DNA of 64,000 bases, taken from positions 233,422,395 to 233,486,394 of the forward strand of contig NC_056524.1 of the NCBI RefSeq assembly GCF_019175285.1, given 5' to 3'. Positions within the stretch are counted from its first letter, which is position 1, and each line of letters begins with the position of its first letter. This DNA comes from Sceloporus undulatus. Lineage: Eukaryota > Chordata > Lepidosauria > Squamata > Phrynosomatidae. The notes beneath the pieces are model-generated. The model searched no databases. It saw only the letters and a list, made by a program, of their open reading frames with translations, and was not told where the DNA came from. This document shows, piece after piece, positions 1 through 11,369 of this stretch. A program made the position numbers and the translations under genes.

Positions 1-695
1 AATAACTGGCCTACATGAAGCTTTGCCAGTAGTTCTACAGGAAACAATAATGTTTTGTCATGCCACGTATTCTGCTTCCTGCATAGTTGTTCTATTCCCT
101 AAGTTTATCATTTACTATTCTGCTTTGCTGGGAAGCTCTGCTTTGAAAGGTATATAAATGTGGCATTTGTTTTTTACATTCTTGTTGACATTATCCTAAC
201 AAGTTTTTCTGTGATGTGCTCCTAGAAAATCAGGAGACTCGTTGCAGCTGGGGCAAGAGGAACCTGATGCTAATGCCTGGCTTGTGTCTAATTTATTGTT
301 CATTGCCTTGAGTGTCTTCTAAAATAACTTAATCTCAGGAGTTATCCAGCTGCAGTATGTGGAGCCTGAGGTCTCTGGATAATTGCAAATGCCTTCCTAA
401 CTATCAAGTCACTGCCACAGACAGCAACCCTTGAAATGGCCAATCCAGAATCTTAGTAGGAAACTGAAGTCTCTCTTCAAAATAAACCAGCAGGTTAAAG
501 CACCACATTATACACACGCACACACACCAGGAGTTTCCCTTCTGTATACCGCTGTCAGTCGCTCATAAACATGGCTTGTATGCTTGCTTACTTGTTTGCT
601 TGCTTGGCTATTTATTTATTTATTTGCAGTATTTTTATATTTTTATAAAAGCTGACATTAAAACAATATAAAGTCATGTACCTGTACACACTGGG
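1..695. other. No gene recognised
   Basis: I see no gene or clear interspersed repeat here. There is a short CA run near 513-528 and a TTTA-rich patch near 609-625, just before the CT/AT microsatellite. Confidence 0.6.

Positions 696-698
<3 letters not shown>

Positions 699-761
<63 letters not shown>
699..761. repeat. Compound (CT)n(AT)n microsatellite
   Basis: Sixteen CT units run straight into about fifteen AT units. The open frames across this stretch are repeat artefacts made of Ile/Tyr and Arg/Glu runs. Confidence 0.97.
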
Positions 762-766
<5 letters not shown>

Positions 767-828
767 ATTTTAAAAAAGTAACACAGTGTTGAAATGAGCC
801 CAGTGTTGATGCCAGCTGGGCTTTCAAT

Positions 829-1255
829 AACAATAACAATAATAATAATAATAATAATATTTATTTGTATCCCGCCTCTCCCTGTATTGGATCGAGGCAG
901 GTAACAACAAACATAAGAACAATAAAAATAGAACACAACAAACCACAAGTAAAAACATAGCAAAACATATAAAATCTAATTCCCTATCTCCCTCCCACCT
1001 TAAAATATCATTAAAAACGACAATTCCTAACTGGAGAGTGAACATTCTGAGGAGGTTAATTTGGGAATGCCTGCCAGAAGAGATCCGTTTTTATTGCCTT
1101 CCTAAAGGCCTTCAAAGATGTTATATGGCAGATCTCTTCTGGCAGGTCATTCCAGACTTTTAGAGAGGGTATTCCCCAATGAGGGTGACACAACTGTGAA
1201 AGACCTCTTCCATATCTTCAAATAGTGTATTGCTCCTACTGATTGGACACAGAGG
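829..1255 (-). mobile_element. L2-like LINE 3' end
   Basis: Read on the minus strand, 1070-1190 encodes an L2-style C-terminus: residues like VWNDLPEEI, then SLKAFRKAIKTDLFWQAF. This is the usual end of the L2 reverse transcriptase protein. It is followed by a short 3' UTR with the 'cccgcctctccc' signature (on the plus strand) and an (AAT)n tail at 837-861. The copy is 5'-truncated, as most LINE copies are. Family level (L2 within the CR1/L2 group) is inferred from these motifs. Confidence 0.75.
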
Positions 1256-1539
1256 AATGCCCCTGCAGCAGATTTCAGTTCCAGGGCAGCTCACTGTAAT
1301 TCAGTCAAATAGGAAGAAATGTTTCTGCAGTTCACTTTCATATCTTGGAGTCAAGCTATTGATCTCTCTGTTCTACCCCATCCTGCCCCTTTCCTCAATT
1401 ACTCTTGAGTTTGGTGAAGTTCTCTCTCTGGGACTAAGCACCACAGAAAGTCTCTCTGTGGCTATTCAGATAGTGAAAATAATTCAGGTAGAATCTGAGT
1501 TGAATCTTTATTGTTCACATGCATTTCAAATGCATCTGA

Positions 1540-1775
1540 TTAAGGAGCTTAAACAAACTGCCGGCTGCCATCAGCCTGGGTCCCAGCGAGGTCCAAGCTT
1601 TAAAAGCTTTCAGACTTCTAAAAAGTGCTGGTGGAGCGCAGCTGGGACTCGGACTGATGGCAGCCGGCGGTTCGGCAGCAATTTAGTGAGCAATAGTCCC
1701 CGCCTCCATCCCGCATCCTGTCTCTGGCCCAGGAGGCTGTAGCCAGTTTAAAATGCTGAGTAATAAGCTCCTAAA
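1540..1775. mobile_element. Foldback element with nested palindrome
   Basis: An inner palindrome at 1556-1672 has arms of about 37 bases (AACTGCCGGCTGCCATCAG and its complement near 1653-1672) around a loop that is itself palindromic. An outer pair, TAAGGAGCTTA near 1541 and TAAGCTCCTA near 1766, encloses it. This is typical of a non-autonomous foldback DNA transposon. I cannot assign a superfamily, and no clean target duplication was found. Confidence 0.55.
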
Positions 1776-1976
1776 TTGGGGCAGGGGGGCTGCCAAAAAA
1801 ACCACTTAACCCAGGATAATCGATGGGGGGGGGGGGCGGTTTCCTAGTTTTTCTAAAAGACACACATTCTTGGCTGTGTGAACAGCTGATGCAAATAGAC
1901 CCAGGTTAAACTGTCTTTTTGTAAGTCACCATGAGTCCCACCCTGGGAAAAAGGCAAGTTACAAATAGAGGTGGGA

Positions 1977-2045
1977 ATGGATGGATGGATGGATGGATGG
2001 ATGGATGGATGGATGGATGGATGGATGGATGGAGANNNNNNNNNN
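1977..2045. repeat. (GGAT)n microsatellite ending in an N gap
   Basis: About fourteen GGAT units run into ten N bases (2036-2045). The gap probably marks an unresolved longer array. Confidence 0.95.
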
Positions 2046-2194
2046 TCCACCAAGCAGGGCCGCTTCTGCTGTTCCACCTCCACTGCTTCTTATGAGTGAA
2101 GATTACCTCCAACCATGAAGACCTTCCCTCTATTGTTAAGATGGAAAAATATTACATGCCTGTGAGACTTTCTGGCAAGGATGGTAATCATATA

Positions 2195-2275
2195 GCCCTC
2201 CAGATGATGTAAAACTGCACCTCCCAGTAGTCCTAGTCCTGGAAATTGTAGTCTAACATCTCAAGAGCCACATAC
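2195..2275. mobile_element. Palindromic MITE fragment, 'ccctccagatg' family
   Basis: CCCTCCAGATGATGT at the left and TAACATCTCAAGAGCC at the right are diverged inverted arms around a 'cacctcccagtag' core. Relatives in this window lie at 15590-15692 and 36425-36545. It is short, old and non-coding. Confidence 0.45.
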
Positions 2276-2279
2276 TGTA

Positions 2280-4345
2280 ACTGTTATCATGACTTTTAAG
2301 GAGGAATTTCCCTGCTGAATTCCATACAGATTAGACTGAGAGACTGGCTAAGGAAGAGGCTGACAGCTAAAGCTTCCTTCTAAACTAGTTACAATTAAGA
2401 GGCAGGCAGGAGGAAGCTGACAGAGATGGGAGGTTAGCAGCCAGACCTGGCTGGGTATTGGTCATTTGCCTTAATAGATTTTGTCACTTATCCTTTTGAT
2501 TACTGGGAAAATGTGATAGAGTGATATTTGTCCATTTCTCTCTAAGATCATAGTTCAGGAGATATGAAACCCCTCATGCAGGCAGGCGCAGCAACCTACT
2601 TCTCAAGTGAATTTTTAGCATCTGCTTATTTAATGGACAAATAATAAAGGTGTAAATGATCACATTCAATTTGTATGTACATTTGGATAAACAAGAAGAC
2701 AGAAGGAGGCCCTCTGTTTGGATCCAGGTATGTAGCAATATCTAATCCAAAAATTGTAAAGAGCTCTGTGACATGGCATCTTAAAAATAACCAGAACTTC
2801 ATCAACAAAATCTGCTCACAAACAAAATGAAGCAAACACTTCAGCTCATGATTTGAATTTGAAAAAGGCCTTGTCTATACAAACTACAAGCCAGGTTTAT
2901 GTTAATCTCCACATTGTGCTTCTATGCCATTCCATGTTTAATCTTATCCACACTGGAGTCCTGTGTAGATAGGACACTCACATGAAGAAGAGCCACGTTG
3001 CTGGCCTCACTCCCAACATTGCATTTTCAAAGGAACTCTGATGGACACCAATCATATATTGGCATCTACACTGTCAAAATATCTGGCTTCACAAGCATCC
3101 CTCTTTCATGGAGTATCTATGCATAACCATTGCTCTTGCACAGACTGTCTTGCAGACGTCCATGCTCTATACAAAGAAGGTGGAGGGTGGCTTGCCTTGG
3201 CGTACGTTGTTAGGGGAAGACACTGAAGTATGACTACACTCATGGTTCATCACATGAATACCCTACACATGAGTAAGACCTGAAAGGAGCTGTAGTTACA
3301 TCTTTTAAACAAAAAAGCACATGCACAATTTTGAGTGAAGCTCAACATAAGTTGTTCATTTTGTTTTAAGCAAATGCCTTGTTTCTGCTGTGGAAAATGT
3401 TTAATGAATAGTGGAGATTACAAAAGAAGTTTCCTAGGTGGAATATCTTGCTAGACTGTTCAAACCTTTATCTGCACTGAATCCCAGACTATAGCAATGC
3501 TCATGCCGAGTCTTTCACTTAACTAGACATTGCCGAACTCTGCTCAGAGGCCTTCTCTGCCCTTATATGGTCTTACACGCATACAAAGGGAAGAGATTAT
3601 ATTTTCTACCCTGTAGGTGGGTTTCTGCATTTGACATTGTATATGGCCTTTGAAAGCTTTCTTGCAAACAGTGCACTAGAACTCTTTAATAAACTGCAAA
3701 CAGAACTTGACAGTTAACAGCTAAGACCATTTGCACTGTTGAAATGGCTCTTCTCTGGATTACAGTTCCTCCCATCAACAGCCTTTCATGTGGGCTTTTA
3801 TGGGCAGGGGGAGTTTACAGTCATTAAAAGTCTAACCTTGCCTCCCTACACCCACCCCTGCTGTTGCACTTTGTTAAATTTCACATATGGTAATAAAATG
3901 TAGTTCAGTTCTCCAAAATAACTTTGCATTTTGAAGTTGCTTAAACAGAAATATTTTGCTTAAGATCAAACAAGGGGTCAGAGCAGCTATGGAAATATTT
4001 CAAAGGGTGAGTCATGTGCTATACTCAGTTGGCTCCTGTTGTACACCCTTACAGGGAATCCTTTCTGAATTATGGTGACACTTTGCAGACATCACACTGA
4101 CCTTCTAGCAAAGCAGAAGTAAATCACCCTGTGATATTCTAGTGATGCCATCCATTCATATATGATCACCATTCAAATGTCTTTTCAATCTGGAAGTATT
4201 TTATGGAGGATAAGGTTGTCAATGGCTACTAGACATGACACCCGTATATTACTTCCAGTATAAGAGGTAACAGGCTTGTTAATAGCAGTTGCTAGAGAAC
4301 CAGTTGTCTGTTATTCAGACAGGCTTTTAAAACAAAGTTTTAAAA
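2280..4345. other. No gene recognised
   Basis: Mixed-composition sequence with several sub-80-residue chance frames on both strands (for example 3041-3226 and 2626-2835). None shows a recognisable domain, and I see no repeat I can name. Confidence 0.55.
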
Positions 4346-4349
4346 GAAT

Positions 4350-4580
4350 GGGCTGTGCCGAAATACCCTAAAGACACCAGATCCTGTCTGATCTTGGAAG
4401 CAGAGCAGAGTGGGATGGGAGACCGCCAAGGAATACCAGGTGCTGTAGGCTATATCTCCAAGAAAGGAACTGGCAAAAACATTTCTGACTTTTTCTTGCC
4501 TAAGAAAATGCTATGAAATTCATGGGGGGTTGCCATAAGTTGATAGGCAACTTGATGTATGTATGCACATACATGCAGAC
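4350..4580 (+). mobile_element. 5S-rRNA-derived SINE
   Basis: The head follows 5S rRNA closely: GTCTGATCTTGGAAGC, then GATGGGAGACCGCC, GGAATACCAGGTGCTG and TAGGC. These cover the internal control region that drives Pol III in 5S genes. After the 5S part comes a body (GGAACTGGCAAAA, CTAAGAAAATGC) and a tail ending in ATAGGCAACTTG. The 5' part of the 5S sequence is diverged. Other copies in this window lie at 21290-22030, 52015-52225 and 27825-27952, with a fragment at 36761. It is a retroposon, not a working 5S gene. Confidence 0.88.
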
Positions 4581-5010
4581 ACTGTGTACACATATTATGC
4601 TGTATTGCATAAACTGAAATGTTTTAAGACCTTTTTATCTTTTTGATGGCATTTGATTCGAAATTACTTGAAAGCAAACAACAACAACAAATAAAATTAG
4701 TATTAAAATTATTACACAGAGCAGAATGCACAAACAAGATTTAAAAGCTACTATTCAGATTCTTATATATACCTATATATGAAGTGTCTTTACATGCTCT
4801 GATGTGAATGAAATCAAAATATTAAAATACTTGACTGCTGATGTACTGTCACTACAACCAAAAAAGAATAAATGTGTGATTACAATTGAAGCACCATATA
4901 AAGGGAGAAATTGTGCCCAAATCTATTAAATTATTTTGTGCAGTTTATCCAGGAGTATTAATTGGTTAGGAAAATTCATTCCCTTCAAAGTTTAATATGA
5001 AGTTCTATCA

Positions 5011-5124
5011 TTCAGAGAGCTCTAGTGCCTCACCAAACTACAAACCTCAGGATTCCATAGGATGCAACCATGGCAGTTAAAGTGGAACAATAGAACTATA
5101 ATTGCAAAGTGCGAATGCACCCCA
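5011..5124. mobile_element. Half-copy of a palindromic MITE
   Basis: GAGAGCTCTAGTGCCTCACC, ACTACAAACCTCAGGATTCC and CATGGCAGTTAAAGTGG match the right half of the foldback family seen whole at 11738-11946 and 51521-51738. The left arm is missing. Confidence 0.6.
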
Positions 5125-5317
5125 CAAACTCATACCTTGTAAGTCCAACTCTTTAATTTGGGATCAGAATGCTAACATTGACCCATGATAAGATTATTCA
5201 GGAATCAAGGAAAACTCAGAAAAGTGTTCTAAGCTGAGTATGATTTGAATACAGTGTTGCCGTTTTTAAAAAATGCTTACAGTACTACTAGAATCTTTCA
5301 TACTTTCTTGGCCATGT

Positions 5318-5550
5318 TTAACTGGTGTAGACAGTGTGAGCTTGAGTCCTAAATATGACCTGTTTTACAGTTCCTTGGGATTCTAGCATGAGGTGCCAAC
5401 GGGGGATTTCATCTCGATGGAACCCTAGTTTCCTAGGAATGATTTCCCTTAAGGCCTCAGCATGCGAGAAAAGGATAAAATCCCTGGCCGTCTCTCCTGT
5501 TACCTCAGTAATTATTGGCACCCCTCCTGGCTGGTATTGTTTTTTGTAAA
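5318..5550 (-). other. Unrecognised open frame
   Basis: A 67-residue minus-strand frame (starting MPIITEVTGETARDFILF) has a less repetitive composition than most chance frames here and stays open a little upstream of its Met. I do not recognise it and see no splice signals that decide the matter. It may be chance, or a decayed fragment of something older. Confidence 0.12.
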
Positions 5551-5674
5551 ATGCATATTAAATGCAAAAATACATTTAATACCCCATCTAACATCCTCAT
5601 TATGATTTTCTTTTTGTACCCAAGTGAAGAATTTATTCTAGCAGACCTTTGGGTATTGCTTTTTCAGGGGAAAT

Positions 5675-5832
5675 AAGTCTTGTTTTATTAGGTGTTTTGA
5701 TGGCTTATGTTTTAACTGATTTTTTACAAATGTATATGTTGTGAATTTTTATTATGCTTGTTTTAACTGTTGGAAGCCACCTTGAATCCCAAACTGAGGG
5801 AAGGGCTAGAAAGATTATTGTTATTGTTATTA
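5675..5832 (+). mobile_element. LINE 3' end (L2-like)
   Basis: A T-rich 3' UTR leads to GGAAGCCACCTTGAATCCC, then GGGAAGGGCTAGAAAG and an ATTGTT-type tail. The 'gccaccttgagtccc' signature is common to L2/CR1-group 3' ends in reptiles. No coding part remains. Confidence 0.6.
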
Positions 5833-5834
5833 AT

Positions 5835-6445
5835 GGCACTTCCATCCCCACAAAATTCAACCAGCGACCACAAGTAAACCATGGCTCAGTTTAATAGTTT
5901 ACTGACATGCTCTAGGATGATGACACATTTCAGAATCTTTTTTCCAGCCAGACAACTGTGACCCTCCAAATACCTGCCAGGCACAACAGCTACATCATTA
6001 ACACTCAATGGAATCAAAAGTCCAAAAATTATATAAGAGGATTGATAGGATATAAATAGTCCTTGTCAATATCATGTGCAGATCAATGCCTGAGTCACTA
6101 ATCCAACATTTTAAACCAAAACAAAACAAAACAAAGCACCCAAGCTGGATATTGTGGTCTTAAATGTGCTTGAAAGTGCAGGAAAAAGATGGGTAATTAT
6201 CATACATGATTAGTTTTTAAAAGCAAGTTAAATAATATAAAGGGTTTAAGATCATCTTTCCTACATCATTAAAAGACAAAATGCCTTTCTCTTTTTAGGA
6301 TGACATTTAGGAGATGGTCAGCCATGTGTTAAGAACACCGACATTGAGACAACTTATACTGGTAAAAAGCACCAAGCCTCCCATTAATTCAGCTGGAATG
6401 CAACTCTAGCCCATTATTTTCTTTGCTGTGTAATTATGTCATTAT
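5835..6445. other. No gene recognised
   Basis: AT-rich sequence with a short AAAAC run at 6116-6136 and no recognisable gene or repeat. Confidence 0.5.
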
Positions 6446-6448
6446 GGC

Positions 6449-6505
6449 TACAATCCTCTGCCTCCTTATAAATGAGTATGTCCCATTGAACTCAATGGAG
6501 TCAGT
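6449..6505. mobile_element. Short MITE fragment ('caatcct...actcaatgg' family)
   Basis: CTACAATCCTCTGC and GTCCCATTGAACTCAATGG are the marks of a small foldback repeat. In this window related copies occur at 19400-19492, 41990-42050 and 44708-44750. It is old and partial. Confidence 0.45.
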
Positions 6506-6520
6506 TTGTGGATTTATTTA

Positions 6521-6553
6521 TACGCACACACGCACACACATACACACACACAA
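6521..6553. repeat. (CA)n microsatellite
   Basis: Imperfect CA repeat interrupted by CG and TA. Confidence 0.85.
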
Positions 6554-6559
6554 TTGTGT

Positions 6560-7838
6560 TTTTAGTCATCAGAACTTTGCTGTATAGCTTTGAACTAGGA
6601 AAAAAGAAAGTGACCCTGACAAACCGTTTCCTTTAATGAGTCTGTCTCTCTCTCACCCCACAGGAAGCACTGGCCTATATATGTCACTCAGACCGCTATC
6701 ATCAAAGGCCTTTTTTATCACTTAGTTTAGGATAATAGAGTACACTTGAACTCTGCTCAGTAAAGTGAAACTTCTTACACTGAGAGCTAAGGTTTGGCTT
6801 GTTATTCCTGGCAAATTGCCCCAAAGGAAATGACTTGAGGGCAGACATTTGTTTGCTAGATAGAAAGGAGATAGGGGCACCTTTTAAAAAATAATAGCGA
6901 GGGAGGAGAGGTCAGGTCTATGAAACATTTATTTGCCCAAAGAACAGCTTCCTTTTGGTCTCGAACAAGAATGTTTAGTCCTGTCTTTCATAATGTTTAC
7001 TAATTGACAGACAAATCGTAACAACTTAGCGGGCAATATTCGCCATCACTGATATCTTGCAGACACAATCTTGCTTGACAGCCTGGTTTTTAACGAAGCA
7101 AGGTTGAGCAGAACATCTAGACTGCGTCCCGTATGAACAATTCCCACAAGACTTTGTGTGGCCATTTTGTCTCCAGCAAAAGACAAAAAATAAAATAAAA
7201 TCCCCAATCATTTTATTCAAAAGAAATAAAATGTGCATGTTAAATGAAACAGTAAATTGCACTCAGGAATAATTATCCGGGAATAATTTTCTTCTTTCCT
7301 CCAACTTCACTTTTCTTATGAGTTGAGGGGTCAAGTAAAATTAAATATTCTAGAGTTCAAAGGTGCTTGGCAGCTACTCTCTCTGAAATAAAAATGGACA
7401 ATATCTGGGTTTGCTCCACAGTGAAGGAAAGGCAGTTGACACATTATTAGCTCTAGTCTCCTGTCCAGCCAACCAAAATTTTAGTTATTTAAACAGATTG
7501 CAAATGCCTAACCACAGCAGTCACTCTTCTAACATCACTGTATCTGCTACAAGTATGCCTCAGTTAGATCTGTTCCTGGGTATTAGTTCTTTAACAGAAA
7601 ATATGGTACCAAAGGCAGAATATTATGGCAAGGATAGGGATAGGTTCCTACATCACAAAAAAGAAGAGCATTTCAAAATGTTTAACCAAACTTTTTTATT
7701 CAAAACTGAATTTAATTCAGAACTGAAATGAAACAATAAACTGCATCCAGGGAAATTTTTGTTTCTCCTCCAGACTCCACATTTGTTATGATATCACTTT
7801 GGTGGCTAAACATATAGAGCTATGCTTTCTTTCACATG
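6560..7838. other. No gene recognised
   Basis: No repeat or gene identified. The longest frame (7411-7731, 106 residues, plus) shows no domain and is Asn/Ser/Lys-rich, as chance frames in AT-rich DNA are. Confidence 0.5.
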
Positions 7839-7839
7839 T

Positions 7840-8545
7840 TGAGGATAGAATCGTAGAGTTGGAAGAGACCACAAGGGCCATCCAGTCCAACCCCCTGCCA
7901 TGCAGGAAATCTCTATCAAAGCATCCCTGACAGATGGCCATCCACCCTCTGTTTAAAGACCTCTACACTCTGAGGGAGTGTACACTCTAAGGGAGTGTGT
8001 TCCACTGTCGAACAGCCTTTCCTGTAGCTTGCATCCATTGTTCCGGGTCCTGTTCTCTGGAGCAGCAGAAAACAAGCTTTTCCCTCCTCAATATAACATC
8101 CCTTCAAATATTTAAATAGGGCTATCATATCACCTCTTAACCTTCTCTTCTCCAGGCCAAACATCCCCAGCTCCCTAAGTCATTCCTCATAGGACATGGT
8201 TTCCAGACCCTTCACCATTTTAGTCACCTTCCTTTGGACACGCTCCAGTTTCTCAATGTCCTTTTTGAATTGTGGTGCCCAGAACTGGACACAATATTCC
8301 AGGTGGGTCCTGACCAAAGCAGAATACAGTGGCACTATTACTTCTCTTGATCTAGACACTATACCTTTATTGATGCAGCCCAAAATTGCATTGGCCTTTT
8401 TAGCTGCCACATCACACTGTTGACTCATGTTCAACTTGTGGTCTACTTGGACTCCCAGATCCCTTTCACATGTCATCCCGTTCAGCCAGGTGTCCCCCAT
8501 CCTATATCTGTGCATTTCATTTTTCCGCCCTAAGTACAGTACCTC
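7840..8545 (-). mobile_element. CR1 LINE 3' end
   Basis: The plus-strand start, ATAGAATCGTAGAGTTGGAA, is the reversed CR1 3' terminus. The minus strand encodes the CR1 protein C-terminus at 8180-8590: [66 protein letters not shown] and [18 protein letters not shown] short internal duplication near 7966-8005 repeats the 'ctctgagggagtgt' segment. The copy is 5'-truncated and decayed. Similarity drops after about 8541. Confidence 0.93.
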
Positions 8546-8704
8546 TGTTGTTCTTTTTCTCTCTGTTTTGCTTTTCATGATTCTGGCCACAGTTGCTGTT
8601 TAGCTTGCCTGCTAAGGACAGGCACACACAGCTAGTGTAGGATCAGCTAGAGTCAAATCCCACTTTTTTCCCAGCTGAAGCTTCATTGCATTGTTTAGTG
8701 CAGG

Positions 8705-9120
8705 CAGTAAATACATGGTGAAGTCGAAGGCTTTCATGGCTGGCATCCATAGTTTTTTGTGGGTTTTTTGGGCAATGTGGCCATGTTTTAGAAGAGTTTA
8801 TTCCTGATGTTTCACCAGCATCTGTGGCAGGCATCTTCAGAGAATGCTGGCATAGAATACTGTAGGGAGGAAATTCCATGTTAATCTGTGTATTGTTCTG
8901 TTGTCCATGGCTGGGCATATCCTCCCACCCTGTGGCCCTGCCATCAACAACAGAACAATACACAGATTAACATGGAAGAGAGAGAGAGAGAGTGTGTGTA
9001 TCCAGCTCTCTTCTATGCCAACATTCTCTGCAGATGCCAGCCACAGATGCTGGCAAAACATCAGGAACAAACTCTTCTAGAACATGGCCACAAAGTCCGA
9101 AAAACCCACAAAAAACTATA
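8705..9120. mobile_element. Penelope-like element remnant, inverted terminal repeats
   Basis: The minus-strand arm (8718-8910) and plus-strand arm (8945-9120) are reverse complements. Both carry the repeat that runs from the GATGCCAGCCACAGATGCTGG hairpin to AACCCACAAAAAACTATAG. The inner parts also match (TTAATCTGTGTATTGTTCTG against CAGAACAATACACAGATTAA). Inverted terminal repeats are known for Penelope-like elements. A hammerhead-like core lies at 8812-8852 (minus) and a more diverged one at 9026-9066 (plus). No coding sequence remains between the arms. Confidence 0.7.
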
Positions 9121-9124
9121 GTAA

Positions 9125-10338
9125 ATATAGGGTTTGTGTTTACAGTTTGTGTCTATATTTCTGCAGTCTTTCATCACCATGTTCCCAATGTTTTGCTGCT
9201 AAAAATTACAGCTAGAAAGAGGGCAAAGAGGAAAAGCAGGGCTGACCACAAACAGGCTTGTTTAAAAGAGTTTCTTTGTCAGAGGCTTTGTTAAGTGAGG
9301 TATGTCTGTATACATTTCCCGGATGAATTGTGGAATGCCACTCCACCTCACACCTTGTCTCTTTATCCCAACAGTTCAGAGCTTTAAAAATTTATTTTTA
9401 AAGGTCTTTTGTCATATAAGTCATCGCAACCCCTCTAAAAGTAACCTGTTACTCTTCACATTGCATTGGAAGGTTACATTGCTTGTTACATTACTTCAAT
9501 TACTTTTTATGCTTTGAATGGTGGGTGAGATCCATCCAAAAAAGAAAATGGCTTGAAAGTGGGATGAAGAATACCCCAAGAAAATATTTTATCTTCCCCA
9601 AAGTGATGAAAAAATATTACTCACTGACACAAAAAGTAGTTAAGTTAATATTTGTTATTTTATTTGCAATAGGAACAACATTACTGTGAAGTAGATTAGA
9701 CAACCTATTGTGTAATTTGTAACGAAATCAAGAAATTTGGCACAGAGGAAGCTACTTATAATGTTAAAATATCTGGGTGATGGGGCACAGTTGATTTACC
9801 TTCTGAAGGTTGAAGTAGCCATTTTCCAAAATGACCACCAAATGCAACTTTATTTTTAAAAGAAAAATGTATTTGGTAGCTGGTCTAAAATCACAGAAAG
9901 CCCAAGCATTTTCCTTGTCCTATGCTCTGGTAAAATGTGACATTATGTGAAGCACTGTAAGATGTGATAAGAAAACTGCCTTGTCTATTTGGACTGTGTT
10001 CCCAGAATTTTCAGGTGAATTACTGAAGGCAACTTCATAACCAAACATCGCATCTGAACATGTTTTCTCCTTCACTTAAAAAGTTGTGATCCTTTTGTAT
10101 GGCTGAACATCATACAAAAGTATTAACACAGATTAAGAAAGAATATGGTAATAAAAAAGAATAATGTGCAATTAATTCCAGCTACAAGGGAAACTTTGGA
10201 AGAATATGAGAACAGAGCCATTTGCCAAAGATCTCACATGTGGGGACAGGTTATTCTACTGATGCCAGAGGTTCTACCACTAGCTAAGGAGCTGTGCAGA
10301 CTGGTCATTAAGGCCAACCTGGGGATGGAGTCAGGGCA
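9125..10338. other. No gene recognised
   Basis: AT-rich sequence with short chance frames (9302-9517, 9483-9689, 10145-10366) and no domain or named repeat. Confidence 0.5.
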
Positions 10339-10342
10339 TGGC

Positions 10343-10830
10343 ATTCATAGAATCATAGAATCGTAGAGTTGAAAGAGACCACAAGGGCCATCCAGTCCAA
10401 CCCCCTGCCATGCAGGAAATCACAATCAAAGCATCCCCGACAGATGGCCATTCAGCCTCTGTTTGAAGACCTCTAAGGAAGGAGACTCCACCACACTCCG
10501 AGGGAGTTTGTTCCACTGTTGAACAGCCCTTACTGTCAGGAAGTTCCTCCCTAATGTTGAGGTGGAATCTCTTTTCCTGCAGCTTGCATCCATTGCTCCG
10601 GGTCCTAGTCTCTGGAGCAGCAGAAAACAAGCTTGCTCCCTCCTCAGTATGACATCCCTTCAAATATTTAAACAGGGCTATCATATCACCTCTTAGTCTT
10701 CTCTTCTCCAGGCTAAACATCTCCAGCTCCCTAAGTCGTTCCTCATAGGGCATAGTTTCCAGACCTTTCACCATTTTAGTCGCTCTCCTTTGGACACGCT
10801 CCAGTTTCTCAATGTCCTTTTTTAATTGTG
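10343..10830 (-). mobile_element. CR1 LINE 3' end
   Basis: It starts with the reversed terminus (ATAGAATCATAGAATCG, a double copy of the CR1 terminal 8-mer). The minus-strand protein reads [58 protein letters not shown] in overlapping segments. CR1 similarity breaks off at 'tttaattgtg', where the foldback element at 10831 begins. Confidence 0.93.
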
Positions 10831-11367
10831 ACACATGCCCCGACTTCACCCCCATGTTTGCTTGATGCTGCACACCGCTCCACATGGCATGCAGCATCAT
10901 GGCACTCCTCTGGCACTGCATTTACATGACACAGGGCCCATACAGACAGGCCAAAACAAAGCTGCTTCGGGTCACTTTGGAAGTGCTGTTTAAATGATGT
11001 GCATGTCCTAAGAGTCCGGAAGCCACACCAATGCTGCGCTCCAGTTCTTAGGACTGGGACGTGGCTTTGGCATGGCTTCCGGACTCTTAGAACACATGCA
11101 TCATTCAAACAGCATACCTCCAAAGTGACCCGAAGCAGCTTTATTTTGGCTGGGCTGTACAGGGCCACAGTGCCAAAGGAGCACCTTAAAGCTGTGGTGC
11201 TGCAGCTATCACACACTTTCCAGGACACAAAAAGGAGCTGCTTTTTGTGGCTCCTTTTTGCGCCCTGGAAAGGCCAGATCAGGACCATGACATGTGGTTG
11301 CCATGACCCCCATCCAGCACAGCTGGAGACAGCTGCAGGCCACCCCTTAGGGACTGTCTGCACAGCC
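10831..11367 (-). mobile_element. 'CAGAC-end' foldback transposon, type B, interrupted
   Basis: Two blocks (10831-10934 and 11167-11367) match, in reverse, the element at 49429-49777: TGCTGCACACCGCTCC, GGCACTCCTCTGGCACTG, ACAGTGCCAAAGGAGCACC and GGCCACCCCTTAGGG. The right end, GTCTGCACAGCC, is the inverted terminal motif. It holds internal hairpins, for example AAAAAGGAGC and GCTCCTTTTTG. A type C element (10935-11166) interrupts it. No coding capacity is seen. Confidence 0.6.
10935..11166. mobile_element. Single-palindrome MITE (type C), nested
   Basis: The 232 bp element folds into one long hairpin. Left arm GGCCCATACAGAC...AAAGCTGCTTCGGGTC and right arm GACCCGAAGCAGC...CTGTACAGGGCC are inverted copies, and the inner arms CCTAAGAGTCCGGAAG / CTTCCGGACTCTTAG also pair. 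ACAG flanks both sides; since the left end has an extra G, this fits a 3 bp (ACA) or 4 bp duplication. The close relative at 14355-14584 shares the arms. It sits inside a type B element whose uninterrupted relative is near 49.6 kb. Confidence 0.8.
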
Positions 11368-11369
11368 TC

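Noticed and set aside
1906-2112. Frames with Ser-Ile-His-Pro repeats
   Set aside because: Translation of the GGAT microsatellite and across N bases.
4378-4460. 5S rRNA gene
   Set aside because: The 5' part is diverged, a SINE body and tail follow, and other copies with the same body occur in the window.
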